From the NCBI GenBank assembly GCA_003244105.1, contig QHBK01000004.1, positions 85,980 to 149,979 of the forward strand: DNA of 64,000 nucleotides. Direction: 5' to 3'. The DNA comes from Candidatus Eremiobacter antarcticus (GTDB lineage Bacteria > Vulcanimicrobiota > Vulcanimicrobiia > Eremiobacterales > Eremiobacteraceae). The position numbers and the translations under genes are program-made. The notes beneath the pieces are model-generated. The model made no database searches and was not told where the DNA came from. It saw nothing but the letters and a program-made list of their open reading frames with translations. Of the stretch, positions 42,473 through 51,529 are shown piece by piece (the first letter of the stretch is position 1; the number at the start of each line of letters is the position of its first letter).

Positions 42473-43023
42473 GCGCGCGGTCTGCAAGGGACGACGGACG
42501 TTGGCGCATCGCGCTCATCGTCTTATCCGACAAGGCGGCCCAAGGGCTGCGGCAGGATGCGTGTCTCCCCGCGCTGCGAGCAGCGCTGCAGCCCTCGCGC
42601 TTCGCGATCGTGCGCGAAGAGGTTCTTGCCGACGACCGCGAGCGCTTGGAGCAGCTCTTGACCGCTTTGTGTGATAGCGACGAGGCCGATGGAATTCTCA
42701 CGTCCGGGGGCACGGGCTTGAGCCCGCGAGACATCACGCCGCAGGCGACGCTGGCCGTAGCCGATTATCAAGTGCCGGGTCTTGCCGATGCCATGAGGAA
42801 CAGGAGCGCCGAACATATTCCGACCGCAATGCTTTCCCGGGCCGTCGTCGCCGTTCGCCGTCGGACGCTTATCGTCAACCTCCCCGGCAGCCCGAGGGCG
42901 ATCCCTGAGACGTTGGGTATCATCTTGCCTGTGTTGGATCACGCGTTCCAGCTGCTGCGGGAGACGGTGGGGGAACACGCCACGCCGCCCACATCAGCCG
43001 AGCCCGATAAGCAGATGAAATAA
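42469..43023 (+). CDS. mog: Molybdopterin adenylyltransferase, Mog/MoaB family
   Basis: The 184-residue protein adenylylates molybdopterin before MoeA acts. Its MogA-like fold shows IALIVLSDKAAQGLRQD, ILTSGGTGLSPRDITPQAT and the C-terminal VNLPGSPRAIPETLGIILPVLDHA. The start is a GTG overlapping moaC. With the moeA genes at the left end it covers the late cofactor steps. Confidence 0.9.
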   Translation: MSARSARDDGRWRIALIVLSDKAAQGLRQDACLPALRAALQPSRFAIVREEVLADDRERLEQLLTALCDSDEADGILTSGGTGLSPRDITPQATLAVADYQVPGLADAMRNRSAEHIPTAMLSRAVVAVRRRTLIVNLPGSPRAIPETLGIILPVLDHAFQLLRETVGEHATPPTSAEPDKQMK

Positions 43024-43026
43024 ACC

Positions 43027-44370
43027 ATGGACTTCGCGACCGCAGTTCGCGTCTTGGAGCGGACAGCCGCAGAGTCGGTGTCCGCGCGATTTCCTGGCCG
43101 GCTCGACCGTATGCGCGCCCTGCTCGGGCATCTCGACAATCCTCAGCGGCGCTTCAAGTCTATCCACGTGGGCGGCACCGCGGGCAAGGGATCGACGGGT
43201 ACCATGTGCGCTGCCATCCTTCAGGCCGCCGGATTCACCGTCGGACTTCACACGAAACCGCATCTCAACGCCGTCACCGAGCGGGCGCGCATCAACATGA
43301 TCCCGATCGCTGAAGAGGCGTTCGCCGAGGTCTTTTCCGATATGCTGCCGGCGTTGGAAAGCATGCGCGCAAGCGACTGGGGCATGCCTTCCTATTTCGA
43401 GTTGCTGGTCGCCCTTTCGTTCGCATATTTCGCGCGCGAACGCGTGGACGTCGCGGTCATTGAAGTGGGAGTGGGTGGCAACTTGGACGGCACCAACGTC
43501 GTCCACCCGCTCGTCTCGGTGATCACAAACGTGGGCATGGACCACCGTGATGTGCTCGGCGAAACGTTGGAAGAGATCGCGCTCGACAAGTCGGGCATCA
43601 TCAAGCACGGAGTCCCGATCGTCACCGCCGCCGAGCAGCCCGAGGTCCTGGGGATCATCGCCGAGGCAGCCGCGAAAGCGCAGGCGCCGCTGCTCATCGT
43701 CAAGGATAGCGCTCGCATCGACTCGAGCCTAGGTCCCAGTCCTTATTCGCAAACAGTCGAGGTTGGTACGCCTGCGGGTTCTTACCGGTTCGAACTCCCG
43801 CTGATCGGTCAATTTCAAGTCACGAATGCGGCCACGGCGATTCTGGCCTGCGAGCAGGTGCGCCCGCAGCTGCATTTCACACCCGCAGACGTAGCGCAGG
43901 CATTGGCCAGCCTTTCACTGCCCGGGCGCACGGAGTACTATCCCTCAGGGCCGCCCGTCTTGTTCGACGTCGCGCACAATGCAGAGAAAGCGCTCGCGCT
44001 GCGGCGGGCGATCGAGCAGCATTTCCCAGGGCGCCGGCTCATCTTCGTGGTGGCCATCGCGGAGGAGAAAGATGTGCCCGCTATGTTCGAAGCGTGGCGC
44101 GATTTGCCGGCGCATTTCATCTTCACGACCTTCGACGTCAGCCATCGCCGCTCGCGCCACGCGCGCAACTTGTGCAACATCGCAGAACAGATGGGTCTCA
44201 TCGCGCGCGCCGTCGACGATCCGCTGGAAGCTCTCGGCGTGGCCCGGCGCATGGCAAAAGGTTCCGATCTGGTCGTCGTCACTGGATCGACGTTCCTCGT
44301 GGGTATGTTGCGCGCTTGGTTTTTGGACAACGTGGAAAGCGCCCGTCATGCGCCTGCACCGGCGACCTAA
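43027..44370 (+). CDS. folC: Dihydrofolate/folylpolyglutamate synthase
   Basis: The 447-residue ATP-dependent ligase adds glutamate to dihydropteroate or folate. The Mur-ligase-like core shows HVGGTAGKGSTGTMCAAIL (P-loop), GLHTKPHLNAVTERARIN, VAVIEVGVGGNLDGTNVV, ITNVGMDHRDVLGETLEEIA and KSGIIKHGVPIV. The C-terminal domain has GRTEYYPSGPPVLFDVAHN. It opens a folate block (folC, folP, folB, folK-like) and overlaps folP by 23 nt. Confidence 0.94.
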   Translation: MDFATAVRVLERTAAESVSARFPGRLDRMRALLGHLDNPQRRFKSIHVGGTAGKGSTGTMCAAILQAAGFTVGLHTKPHLNAVTERARINMIPIAEEAFAEVFSDMLPALESMRASDWGMPSYFELLVALSFAYFARERVDVAVIEVGVGGNLDGTNVVHPLVSVITNVGMDHRDVLGETLEEIALDKSGIIKHGVPIVTAAEQPEVLGIIAEAAAKAQAPLLIVKDSARIDSSLGPSPYSQTVEVGTPAGSYRFELPLIGQFQVTNAATAILACEQVRPQLHFTPADVAQALASLSLPGRTEYYPSGPPVLFDVAHNAEKALALRRAIEQHFPGRRLIFVVAIAEEKDVPAMFEAWRDLPAHFIFTTFDVSHRRSRHARNLCNIAEQMGLIARAVDDPLEALGVARRMAKGSDLVVVTGSTFLVGMLRAWFLDNVESARHAPAPAT

Positions 44371-45238
44371 ACCGCTCGAGCCCCTGACCATCCGCGGCCG
44401 CGTCTTCGATTGGCAACGGCGCACGCACCTCATGGGCATCATCAACGCGACGCCCGATTCGTTCTCCGGTGACGGCGTCGCCGGCGATATCGCCGCTGCC
44501 GTGGAGAAGGCGCGGGAGCTCACCGCTGCCGGCTGCGACATCATCGATATCGGCGGCGAATCGACAAGGCCGGGCCACGATCCGGTGGGGGAGGAGGAAG
44601 AGCGCAATCGGGTCATCCCGGTGCTCGTCGCGGTGCGCGCGGCGCTGGACATCCCGATCTCCGTAGACACGTTCAAGCCGAAGGTTGGAGAGGCCGCTCT
44701 TGCGGCCGGCGCCGACATCATCAATTGCCAGTGGGGCGCCGACGCCGCCATGGTTGAGATCGCTGCCCGCCGCAGCGCGCCGCTCATCGTCATGCACAAC
44801 CAGTCCGGCACAAGCTATGCGGGTGATTGCGTTTCTGAAGTCATCCGGTTCTTAGAGACGGCAGCGGCGTATGCCACTGGGTGCGGAGTGGCCGCCGGCA
44901 GTGTCATCGTCGATCCAGGGATCGGCTTCGGGAAGACGCCCGATCAGAACGTCCAGATCCTCGAACGCCTGCCGGAAGTGGCGCAGCAGCTGCCATATCC
45001 GCTGCTGGTCGGCTTGTCGCGCAAATCGTTCATCGGCCTCATCACCGGCCGCCCAGTGTCCGAGCGGGTTTTTGGGACCGCAGCAGCGCTCGCGCTGGCG
45101 GTCGCGGGCGGAGCTGACATCGTGCGCGTCCACGATGCTGCGCCAATGCGGGATGCCGTGGCGGTCAGCGACGCGGTCTGCCGGCTCGGCAGCGCGCAGC
45201 CTGCCCCACAGCTGCAGGCCGGCACAGGCGCGACGTGA
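44348..45238 (+). CDS. folP: Dihydropteroate synthase
   Basis: The 296-residue TIM-barrel enzyme condenses dihydropterin diphosphate with p-aminobenzoate. Motifs are MGIINATPDSFSGDG, GCDIIDIGGESTRPGHD, ISVDTFKPKVGEAAL, ADIINCQWG, LIVMHNQSG, IVDPGIGFGKTPDQN and LLVGLSRKSFIG. The start ATG 44348 gives about ten residues before the conserved core. It overlaps both neighbours (folC and folB), so the block is one translational unit. Confidence 0.95.
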   Translation: MRLHRRPKPLEPLTIRGRVFDWQRRTHLMGIINATPDSFSGDGVAGDIAAAVEKARELTAAGCDIIDIGGESTRPGHDPVGEEEERNRVIPVLVAVRAALDIPISVDTFKPKVGEAALAAGADIINCQWGADAAMVEIAARRSAPLIVMHNQSGTSYAGDCVSEVIRFLETAAAYATGCGVAAGSVIVDPGIGFGKTPDQNVQILERLPEVAQQLPYPLLVGLSRKSFIGLITGRPVSERVFGTAAALALAVAGGADIVRVHDAAPMRDAVAVSDAVCRLGSAQPAPQLQAGTGAT

Positions 45239-45654
45239 GCGCAGCGCGCGCCGGTCTTAAACGATCCCCTGCTCCGCGCCGTACGGAAGGCTCGGGCGAC
45301 TTTGTCGTCGTGCGCCTCAAGGGCATGCGCTTTTGGGGACATCACGGCGTTGGGTCTGCCGAGCGCAGCCACGCTCAGCCCATCGATGTCGATCTCGAGG
45401 TCCACTGCGACGCGTCACGCGCGGCGCGCAGCGATGCACTGACCGATGCGGTCGATTACCACAAGCTGTTCGAGATCTGCGGTGAGATCGTCGCTCATCG
45501 CTCGTTTCACTTATTGGAGGCGCTCGCGCGCGCCATAATCGATGCGGTGTGGCGAGCCGACTGCGTTCGCGAAGTGACGGTGAGAGTTCGGAAACCGAGA
45601 CTATTCGACGGCGCGACGCCCGAGATCGAGATGCGGCGGCAACGTCCGAGATAA
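45235..45654 (+). CDS. folB: Dihydroneopterin aldolase
   Basis: The 139-residue enzyme cleaves dihydroneopterin to hydroxymethyl-dihydropterin. It shows VVVRLKGMRFWGHHGVGSAE, DVDLEVHCDASRA, DALTDAVDYHKLFEICGEIV, SFHLLEALARAIIDAV and VRVRKPR, all characteristic of FolB. About 20 extra residues precede the core. The start is a GTG overlapping folP. Confidence 0.92.
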   Translation: MSAARAGLKRSPAPRRTEGSGDFVVVRLKGMRFWGHHGVGSAERSHAQPIDVDLEVHCDASRAARSDALTDAVDYHKLFEICGEIVAHRSFHLLEALARAIIDAVWRADCVREVTVRVRKPRLFDGATPEIEMRRQRPR

Positions 45655-46857
45655 GTGGCTCCCGCCTATGTGGGGCTCTCCGCAGACGCAGGCGACGCTC
45701 CGGGCTCCATCCGCGAAGCGCTTGCCGTGCTCCAGAGCCGGACTTGCCTCCGCAACAACTCCGATCTGTATGTGAGGCAGCGCGACGGCGCACCGCTCTT
45801 GTACAGCTGCGTCGTGAAGACGGAGTCTGATGGAGATAGTGCGCCGGCTCTAAGCTCGCTGCTAGCCGAATGCGGACTTCTTAGGGCGGAAGACATCGCC
45901 ACTTTGGCGACGCGGCCAGAAATCCCGGGCCAAGAGCCAGTCGAACCGTCTTGGATCGTCGCCCTCTCGCATATGCATGGAAAGTCCGCTCCGCCGCACG
46001 CATCTGTCAGGCGCATCGTCGGCACCGCCCGCCTTACGCGCATGCCCATACTGGATTATGATGCTCCCCAGGGCGCAGGCGCGGGCTACGATCGGTTGCG
46101 TCCTCTGTCCGCATTCGATCTCGATCTCTTCAACAAGATCGCGGAGTCGATCGAGCGCGACCGCTCGGCGGCATCGAAGGAAGGCCCGCCGTGCGTTCTG
46201 GACATCGGCTGCGGCACGGGCCGTTTCACAAAACTATTAGCTTCGAGGGGATTCACGACCACAGGCGTTGACAAGAGCCGCGTCATGCTCGAAGCTGCTC
46301 GCGCGTCCGAAGCGGCCGCAGTTGCGGCCACTGAGGGTGCCAAGCAAACGGTGCGCTATCTCCGCAGCGATGCGAACAAGCGATTGCCGGAGGGGCAGTG
46401 GGACGCCCTTACGTTCTTTTTTTCGGCTCAATACATGGCGTTCGATCAACCGTTTTGGCGGCGCGTGCGCGCGGCCTTGAAACCGTCGGGCATAGTCGCC
46501 TTTGCCACGTTCGCCCACCGTCATTTCATCGAAACGGAGTTGACGCGGTTCTTTCCATCGATCCCGCGAATCGATCTCGCGCGTTTTCCGAGCATCCCAA
46601 GCCTTCGGCGCAGTCTGCAGGCCAACGGATTTGACGACGTTCGCGACTATGAAGTAGAGAACCACGACGACATTCCGCCGGCGGTGCTCATCGGGCGCGT
46701 CGAACGCAAGTATCTGTCGAGCTTGCATCTGCTCGAACCTGCGGAGTACGAAGCGGGTCTCGCGCGCATGCGGTCCGAGTTGCACGGCATGCCGTCACTG
46801 CAGCGCACGCTGCGCGCAACCGTCGTGACCGCGCGCCTTCCGGGCAAGGCCGCTTGA
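45655..46857 (+). CDS. FolK-like N-terminal domain fused to a SAM-dependent methyltransferase
   Basis: The 400-residue protein starts with GTG directly after the folB stop, where folK usually lies. Residues 1-140 resemble the start of HPPK (AYVGLSADAGDAPGSIREAL, RTCLRNNSDLYV), but the catalytic RxxxPRxxDxD segment is not found: the equivalent reads RLTRMPILDYD. From about residue 180 a class I methyltransferase follows: VLDIGCGTGRFTKLLASRGF (motif I), TTGVDKSRVMLEAA, WDALTFFFSAQYM and FWRRVRAALKPSGIVAFATF. The pterin kinase activity is therefore doubtful and the methyl acceptor unknown. Confidence 0.65.
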   Translation: MAPAYVGLSADAGDAPGSIREALAVLQSRTCLRNNSDLYVRQRDGAPLLYSCVVKTESDGDSAPALSSLLAECGLLRAEDIATLATRPEIPGQEPVEPSWIVALSHMHGKSAPPHASVRRIVGTARLTRMPILDYDAPQGAGAGYDRLRPLSAFDLDLFNKIAESIERDRSAASKEGPPCVLDIGCGTGRFTKLLASRGFTTTGVDKSRVMLEAARASEAAAVAATEGAKQTVRYLRSDANKRLPEGQWDALTFFFSAQYMAFDQPFWRRVRAALKPSGIVAFATFAHRHFIETELTRFFPSIPRIDLARFPSIPSLRRSLQANGFDDVRDYEVENHDDIPPAVLIGRVERKYLSSLHLLEPAEYEAGLARMRSELHGMPSLQRTLRATVVTARLPGKAA

Positions 46858-47459
46858 GCGCTGACCGCGAAACATCGAGAGTGGCCAAGAACCAGAAGCC
46901 GGAAGCGGAAACCGCATCGGAACCCGCCTCGCTTGAACGTTTCATCCGCGAGGAGGTCATACCGGTGTCGCACGCCTTCGCGGGTACTCCGCTGATGCGC
47001 CTCAGGGTGAAGACGCCGCATGGCCGCATCACGCTCGACAAGCTGCCGTCGCCCGGGCCTGCGCCATCGATCGGCGCGCCTGGGGAAGCGCCTGAAGATC
47101 GCAAGGCGCCCCCGCCGAAGAGCGCCGCCGCTGCGCGGGTGTACGACGGCGAGATCGGCCGGACGTACGACACCATCAACGCCGAAGTCGTCGGCACGTT
47201 CCGCGACGGGGCCGAGCCGCTTGAAACCGGCGCCCGCATCACCGCGGGCCAGACGCTGGGTCATATCGAGGCGCTGCGGTTGAAGAACCCGGTGCTGTCA
47301 CCGCTCGACTGCATGCTCGTGGCGCAAGTGGTGGTAGACGGTCAAGCGGTCGATTTCGGCGAGACGCTGTTCGTGGTGGAGAGCGCCGCAACGGTGCCGC
47401 CGGCGGCGGTGCCTGCAGACGTCGAAGAAGCCGGCGTGATCGAACCGCCCCGCTTGTAG
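46854..47459 (+). CDS. Biotin-carboxyl-carrier-like (AccB-like) protein lacking the biotin lysine
   Basis: The 201-residue protein has a flexible Ala/Pro linker (about 70-97) and a C-terminal biotinyl/lipoyl-like domain (about 100-176): NAEVVGTFRDGAEPL, GQTLGHIEALRLKNPVLSP, VVVDGQAVDFGETLFVVES. In true AccB proteins the loop reads EAMKxxN with Lys carrying biotin. Here it is EALRLKN: the biotin site is Arg (codon CGG) and a Lys sits two places later. Otherwise the fold is well kept and accC follows 24 nt downstream. Either biotin is attached elsewhere or the protein is a non-biotinylated paralogue. The start is a TTG overlapping the methyltransferase stop. Confidence 0.75.
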   Translation: MSADRETSRVAKNQKPEAETASEPASLERFIREEVIPVSHAFAGTPLMRLRVKTPHGRITLDKLPSPGPAPSIGAPGEAPEDRKAPPPKSAAAARVYDGEIGRTYDTINAEVVGTFRDGAEPLETGARITAGQTLGHIEALRLKNPVLSPLDCMLVAQVVVDGQAVDFGETLFVVESAATVPPAAVPADVEEAGVIEPPRL

Positions 47460-47483
47460 CGGCGCGGCCGTTCGGAGACAATC

Positions 47484-48860
47484 GTGTTCGCTAAGGTATT
47501 GATCGCCAACCGTGGTGAAATCGCATTGCGCGTGATACGCGCGTGCCGCGAGTTGGGCTGCAAGACGGTGGCGGTGTTTTCTGAAGCAGACCGTCACTCG
47601 CTTCACCCGCGCATGGCCGACGAGGCGTACTGCATCGGGCCACCGCAGTCGGCGCGCTCCTATCTGAACATCCCCAACATCATCAGCGCCGCGGAAATCG
47701 CAAACGTGGACGCGATCCATCCCGGTTACGGGTTCTTGTCTGAAAACGCTCAGTTCGCCGAGATTTGCGCGTCGCACGGCTTCAAGTTCATCGGCCCGGG
47801 CGTGGACTCCATCGGGCTCATGGGAGATAAGGCGTCCGCCAAACATCGGATGGCCGAAGCCAACGTGCCGGTGATACCCGGATCCGATGTGGTGGAATCG
47901 GAGGGCGACGCCATCCGATTCTGCCGCGACGTCGGCTATCCCGTACTGATCAAAGCCACCGCCGGCGGCGGGGGTAAGGGGATGCGCATCGTCGGCCGCG
48001 AGGCGGATCTCACTGCCGGGCTTGCGGCGGCAAGCTCGGAGGCGCAAGCCGCTTTCAACGACGGCCGCGTCTACGTGGAGAAGCTGCTCGTCCATCCGCG
48101 GCACATCGAGGTGCAAGTGCTCGGAGACGAGTTCGGTCATGTCATCCACTTGGGCGAACGCGATTGCTCCGTGCAAAAGCCCTCTCATCAAAAGCTGTTG
48201 GAAGAAGCGCCCGCACCCAACCTGGATCCGGCAGTGCGAGCCGAGTTGCTCGCGACCGCGGTAAAAGCGGCGCGCGCGGTCGATTATGCGAATGCCGGTA
48301 CGTTGGAGTTCCTGCTCAACGAAGACGGAAAGTTCTACTTCTTGGAGATGAACACGCGCATCCAAGTCGAGCATCCGGTGACGGAAGTCGTCTTCGGCAT
48401 CGACCTCGTGAAGTGGCAAGTCCGCATCGCCGCGGGCGAGCGATTAAGCGTGCGCCAGGAAGAGGTGCAGGCCAACGGCCATGCGATCGAGTGTCGCATC
48501 AACGCTGAGGACGCCGAGAACAGCTTCCGCCCGGCGGCAGGCAAACTCGGCAGCGTGCTCTTCCCCGGCGGCCCGGGCATCCGCGTGGACAGCCACATCT
48601 ACACCGGCGCGGAAGTGCCGCCATATTATGATTCCATGCTGGCGAAGATCGTCGCGCACGACCGCACGCGCGGGGATGCCGTCCTGCGGATGCGACGCGC
48701 GTTGGCGGAAACCGAGATCTTGGGTGTCGCCACGACGGTGCCGATCCACGAACGGATATTGGCCACCAGCTCGTTCGTCGAGGGGCGCACGTTCGTGACA
48801 TGGCTGCGCGAACACGTCTTGCAAAGCCATCGACCCGTCGGCGCAGCTCTTGGCGGCTGA
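47484..48860 (+). CDS. accC: Biotin carboxylase subunit of acetyl-CoA carboxylase
   Basis: The 458-residue ATP-grasp enzyme carboxylates biotin on the carrier protein, starting fatty-acid synthesis. Motifs are KVLIANRGEIALRVIRACRE, PGYGFLSENAQFAE, KATAGGGGKGMRIV (ATP loop), VEVQVLGDE-like IEVQVLGDEFG, GERDCSVQKPSHQKLLEEAP and FLEMNTRIQVEHPVTE (catalytic Glu and Arg). The segment QKPSHQK replaces the E. coli QRRHQK and is one residue longer. The start is a GTG. It overlaps nusB by 11 nt. accA and accD are not in this window. Confidence 0.95.
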   Translation: MFAKVLIANRGEIALRVIRACRELGCKTVAVFSEADRHSLHPRMADEAYCIGPPQSARSYLNIPNIISAAEIANVDAIHPGYGFLSENAQFAEICASHGFKFIGPGVDSIGLMGDKASAKHRMAEANVPVIPGSDVVESEGDAIRFCRDVGYPVLIKATAGGGGKGMRIVGREADLTAGLAAASSEAQAAFNDGRVYVEKLLVHPRHIEVQVLGDEFGHVIHLGERDCSVQKPSHQKLLEEAPAPNLDPAVRAELLATAVKAARAVDYANAGTLEFLLNEDGKFYFLEMNTRIQVEHPVTEVVFGIDLVKWQVRIAAGERLSVRQEEVQANGHAIECRINAEDAENSFRPAAGKLGSVLFPGGPGIRVDSHIYTGAEVPPYYDSMLAKIVAHDRTRGDAVLRMRRALAETEILGVATTVPIHERILATSSFVEGRTFVTWLREHVLQSHRPVGAALGG

Positions 48861-49359
48861 GCGGCGGGAGCACCGGTTGGCGCTCGAGATTCTCTACGCG
48901 ATCGACGTCGGAAAGACGACCACCGACGAAGCGCTGCGGCAGGCGCGCGAGCACGTGGGAGTTTTCAACCGAAGCGACGAGGCGCACGCAGAAGATCCAT
49001 ACGAACCTGTTTATCCAGCGGTCGAAAGCCGCAGCGGCGCTCCCAAAGCGACCGACTGGGCAGCGGTGGAAACGCTCGTGCGCGGCACGCTCAGCCACCA
49101 GGCCGAACTGCACAAGGAGATCGCGCCGCTGCTGCACCGATGGAAGCTGGAACGACTCTCGGGCATCGACCGCTTGATCCTCGAAATGGGCGCGTGGGAA
49201 CTGCGTTACCGGCCGAGCGCGCAGGTCAGTGCCGTCATCAACCATGGCGTGGAGCTCGCGCGCCGGCTCTCGACCGAGAAGAGCGCACAGTTCGTCAACG
49301 CGGTTTTGGATGCTCTCTCCAAGACGCCGTCGGGATCATCCACGGGAAGTGACTCGTGA
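48850..49359 (+). CDS. nusB: Transcription antitermination protein NusB
   Basis: The 169-residue all-helical RNA-binding protein binds boxA in rRNA leaders with NusE (S10). It shows REHRLALEILYAIDVGKTT, VETLVRGTLSHQAELHKEI, KLERLSGIDRLILEMGAWEL and VSAVINHGVELARRLSTEKSAQFVNAVLD. A loop of about 20 residues (DEAHAEDPYEPVYPAVESRS) makes it longer than E. coli NusB. The start is a TTG inside accC. A boxA-like site is seen in the rRNA leader at 63373. Confidence 0.93.
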   Translation: MAAERREHRLALEILYAIDVGKTTTDEALRQAREHVGVFNRSDEAHAEDPYEPVYPAVESRSGAPKATDWAAVETLVRGTLSHQAELHKEIAPLLHRWKLERLSGIDRLILEMGAWELRYRPSAQVSAVINHGVELARRLSTEKSAQFVNAVLDALSKTPSGSSTGSDS

Positions 49360-49369
49360 AGTCGTCCCC

Positions 49370-51529
49370 ATGAAGCCGTCCACCGCCCGGGGCATTCGGC
49401 TGTTCTTCAGCGCCTTGTTCCTTCTGTGTGCGCTCGTCGTGCTTGCCCTCGCCGGAACGTTGGTCGGCATCGTCGGTTCGTACGCGTCGAACTTGCCGAA
49501 CATCAGCCGGCTCTCAGTGATCGAGCCGACCTTTCCCACCGTGATCGTCGCCCGCGACGGCACGCGGCTTGCGCGCTTGTACGACAAGTACAAGGTGTAC
49601 GTGCCGATCACGCGCATTCCGACGGTGATGCGTCAGGCGGTCGTGGCCGTCGAAGACGAGCGCTTCTACGGACATCGGGGCGTCGATCTGCACGGAATCG
49701 TGCGCGCGGCCTATGCGAACTACAAGCACGAGCACATCACCCAAGGGGCCAGCACCATCACGCAGCAGCTGGCACGCGCGCTGTTCTTGACAAACCGCCA
49801 AAACATCGACCGCAAGATCCAAGAGGCGTTGCTCGCCATGCAGATCGAGCGTTACTACAGCAAGGACGAGATCCTCGAACGCTATCTCAATCTCGTGTAC
49901 TTCGGCGCCGGCGCCTACGGCGTGCAAGCGGCCAGTCACGCCTATTTCGGGAAGGATGTCAGTCTGCTGACGCTGCCGCAAGCAGCCATGCTGGCTGGTC
50001 TCATCGCAGCACCGTCGTTGTATTCTCCCTATTCGAGCCCGCAGCGCGCCAACGAACGGCAGCGTCACGTCCTCGATCGCATGGTTGCCGTCCATTACAT
50101 CACCGCCGCGCACGAGCGCTCTGCCTTGCAGCAAAAACTGACATTCAGCGGCACGCAGAGCAACGGCATCGCGTCGTACCGCTATCCGTATTTCGCGACC
50201 TACGTCATCGCTGAACTCGTGAAAGATTTCGGATACGATCAGGTCTATCGAGGCGGCCTGACCGTGTATACGTCGCTCGACCCGCGCCTGCAGGATCTCG
50301 CTCAGACCGCTGTGACGGACGGCGTGCAGCGGGGAGCCGCCGAGGGATTCGGCATGCATCAAGGTGCGCTGGTCGCAGAGGATCCCCGCACTGGGCAAGT
50401 GCTGGCCATGGTCGGCGGAGTGGGCTTTTCTCCCAAGAGCCAGTTCAACCGCGGCTGGCAAGCGCGCCGCCAACCGGGCTCATCGTTCAAAGGATATGTC
50501 TACTCTGCGGCCGTCGACCGCGGGATGCCCGTTTCCACTGTGTATGAAGATGCGCCCGTGAGCTACCCTGCGGGTGACGGCACCGACTATCGGCCGCAAG
50601 ACGACGACCATCAGTACATGGGCGCCATCAATCTGCGGCGCGCCTTCGAGCTTTCGCGCAACATCGTCGCTGTGCGGCTCGCGAACGACGTCGGCATCAG
50701 CACCGTCATCGATTACGCGCACCGCATGGGCATCACCGAGGAGCTCGAGCCGGATCTTTCGCTGGCGCTGGGGAGCAACGTCGTCTCACCGCTGGATATG
50801 GCCTCGGGGTTTTCAACGCTTGCCGATGGCGGCATCTACACGCCTCCGACCTCCATCCGTTACGTCGAGGATCAGTACGGATTGATCGTGCTGGACAACC
50901 GCTTTCCTCAGCACAAGCCCGCGCTCTCTCAGGGCGCGGCCTTTATCATGACGAGTCTGATGCAAGGCGTGATACAAGAAGGCACGGGTTATCCGAACGC
51001 CGTGATCGGACGGCCCGCCGCCGGCAAGACGGGCACGACCTCCGATTTTCGCGATGCCTGGTTCGTCGGATTCGTGCCGCAGCTGACAGCAGCCGTCTGG
51101 GTAGGGAACGATGATTACTCGCGCATGAACGAGTCGTACGGTGGCAACGTTCCTGCGCGGATCTGGGCGAGCTTCATGAAGTCGGCGTTGAAGGGAACGG
51201 CCGTCCAATCGTTCGACGCGCTTCCGCCGGACGTGCAAAAAGTCCGGCTGTGCACGTCGGACCGGCGCGCGCTGCCCGGCTACGGCGGCAGATCCGAATA
51301 CTTCTTGAACGGAACGGCACCGCTTGCGTACTGCGCTGAACGCGCGGTCGCCCGCGCCAGCCGGCCACGCCCCTCCCCCTCGCCCAGCGCCACGCCGCAG
51401 TCGATCGTCGTGCCGGTCGGCTCGCCGCTGCAAACGGAAGCGCCGGCTGCCCCGAGCGAACCGACGCCGCTCGCATCTCCGTCTGCGGAGCCTGCGCCGC
51501 TTCCCTCGCCGCTCGAGTCTCCGCACTGA
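49370..51529 (+). CDS. Class A penicillin-binding protein (bifunctional transglycosylase/transpeptidase)
   Basis: The 719-residue membrane-anchored enzyme polymerises and cross-links peptidoglycan. A single N-terminal membrane helix (about 12-38) precedes the GT51 domain (VVAVEDERFYGHRGVD with the catalytic Glu, QGASTITQQLARALFL, KIQEALLAMQIERYYSKDEI). The transpeptidase domain has the SxxK serine in QPGSSFKGYVY (about residue 371), SxN in LSRNIVAVRL and KTG in AGKTGTTSDFRDAWFVG (about 551). A Pro/Ser-rich tail ends the protein. The start ATG 49370 lies 11 nt after nusB. It overlaps xseA (TGATG). Confidence 0.94.
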   Translation: MKPSTARGIRLFFSALFLLCALVVLALAGTLVGIVGSYASNLPNISRLSVIEPTFPTVIVARDGTRLARLYDKYKVYVPITRIPTVMRQAVVAVEDERFYGHRGVDLHGIVRAAYANYKHEHITQGASTITQQLARALFLTNRQNIDRKIQEALLAMQIERYYSKDEILERYLNLVYFGAGAYGVQAASHAYFGKDVSLLTLPQAAMLAGLIAAPSLYSPYSSPQRANERQRHVLDRMVAVHYITAAHERSALQQKLTFSGTQSNGIASYRYPYFATYVIAELVKDFGYDQVYRGGLTVYTSLDPRLQDLAQTAVTDGVQRGAAEGFGMHQGALVAEDPRTGQVLAMVGGVGFSPKSQFNRGWQARRQPGSSFKGYVYSAAVDRGMPVSTVYEDAPVSYPAGDGTDYRPQDDDHQYMGAINLRRAFELSRNIVAVRLANDVGISTVIDYAHRMGITEELEPDLSLALGSNVVSPLDMASGFSTLADGGIYTPPTSIRYVEDQYGLIVLDNRFPQHKPALSQGAAFIMTSLMQGVIQEGTGYPNAVIGRPAAGKTGTTSDFRDAWFVGFVPQLTAAVWVGNDDYSRMNESYGGNVPARIWASFMKSALKGTAVQSFDALPPDVQKVRLCTSDRRALPGYGGRSEYFLNGTAPLAYCAERAVARASRPRPSPSPSATPQSIVVPVGSPLQTEAPAAPSEPTPLASPSAEPAPLPSPLESPH

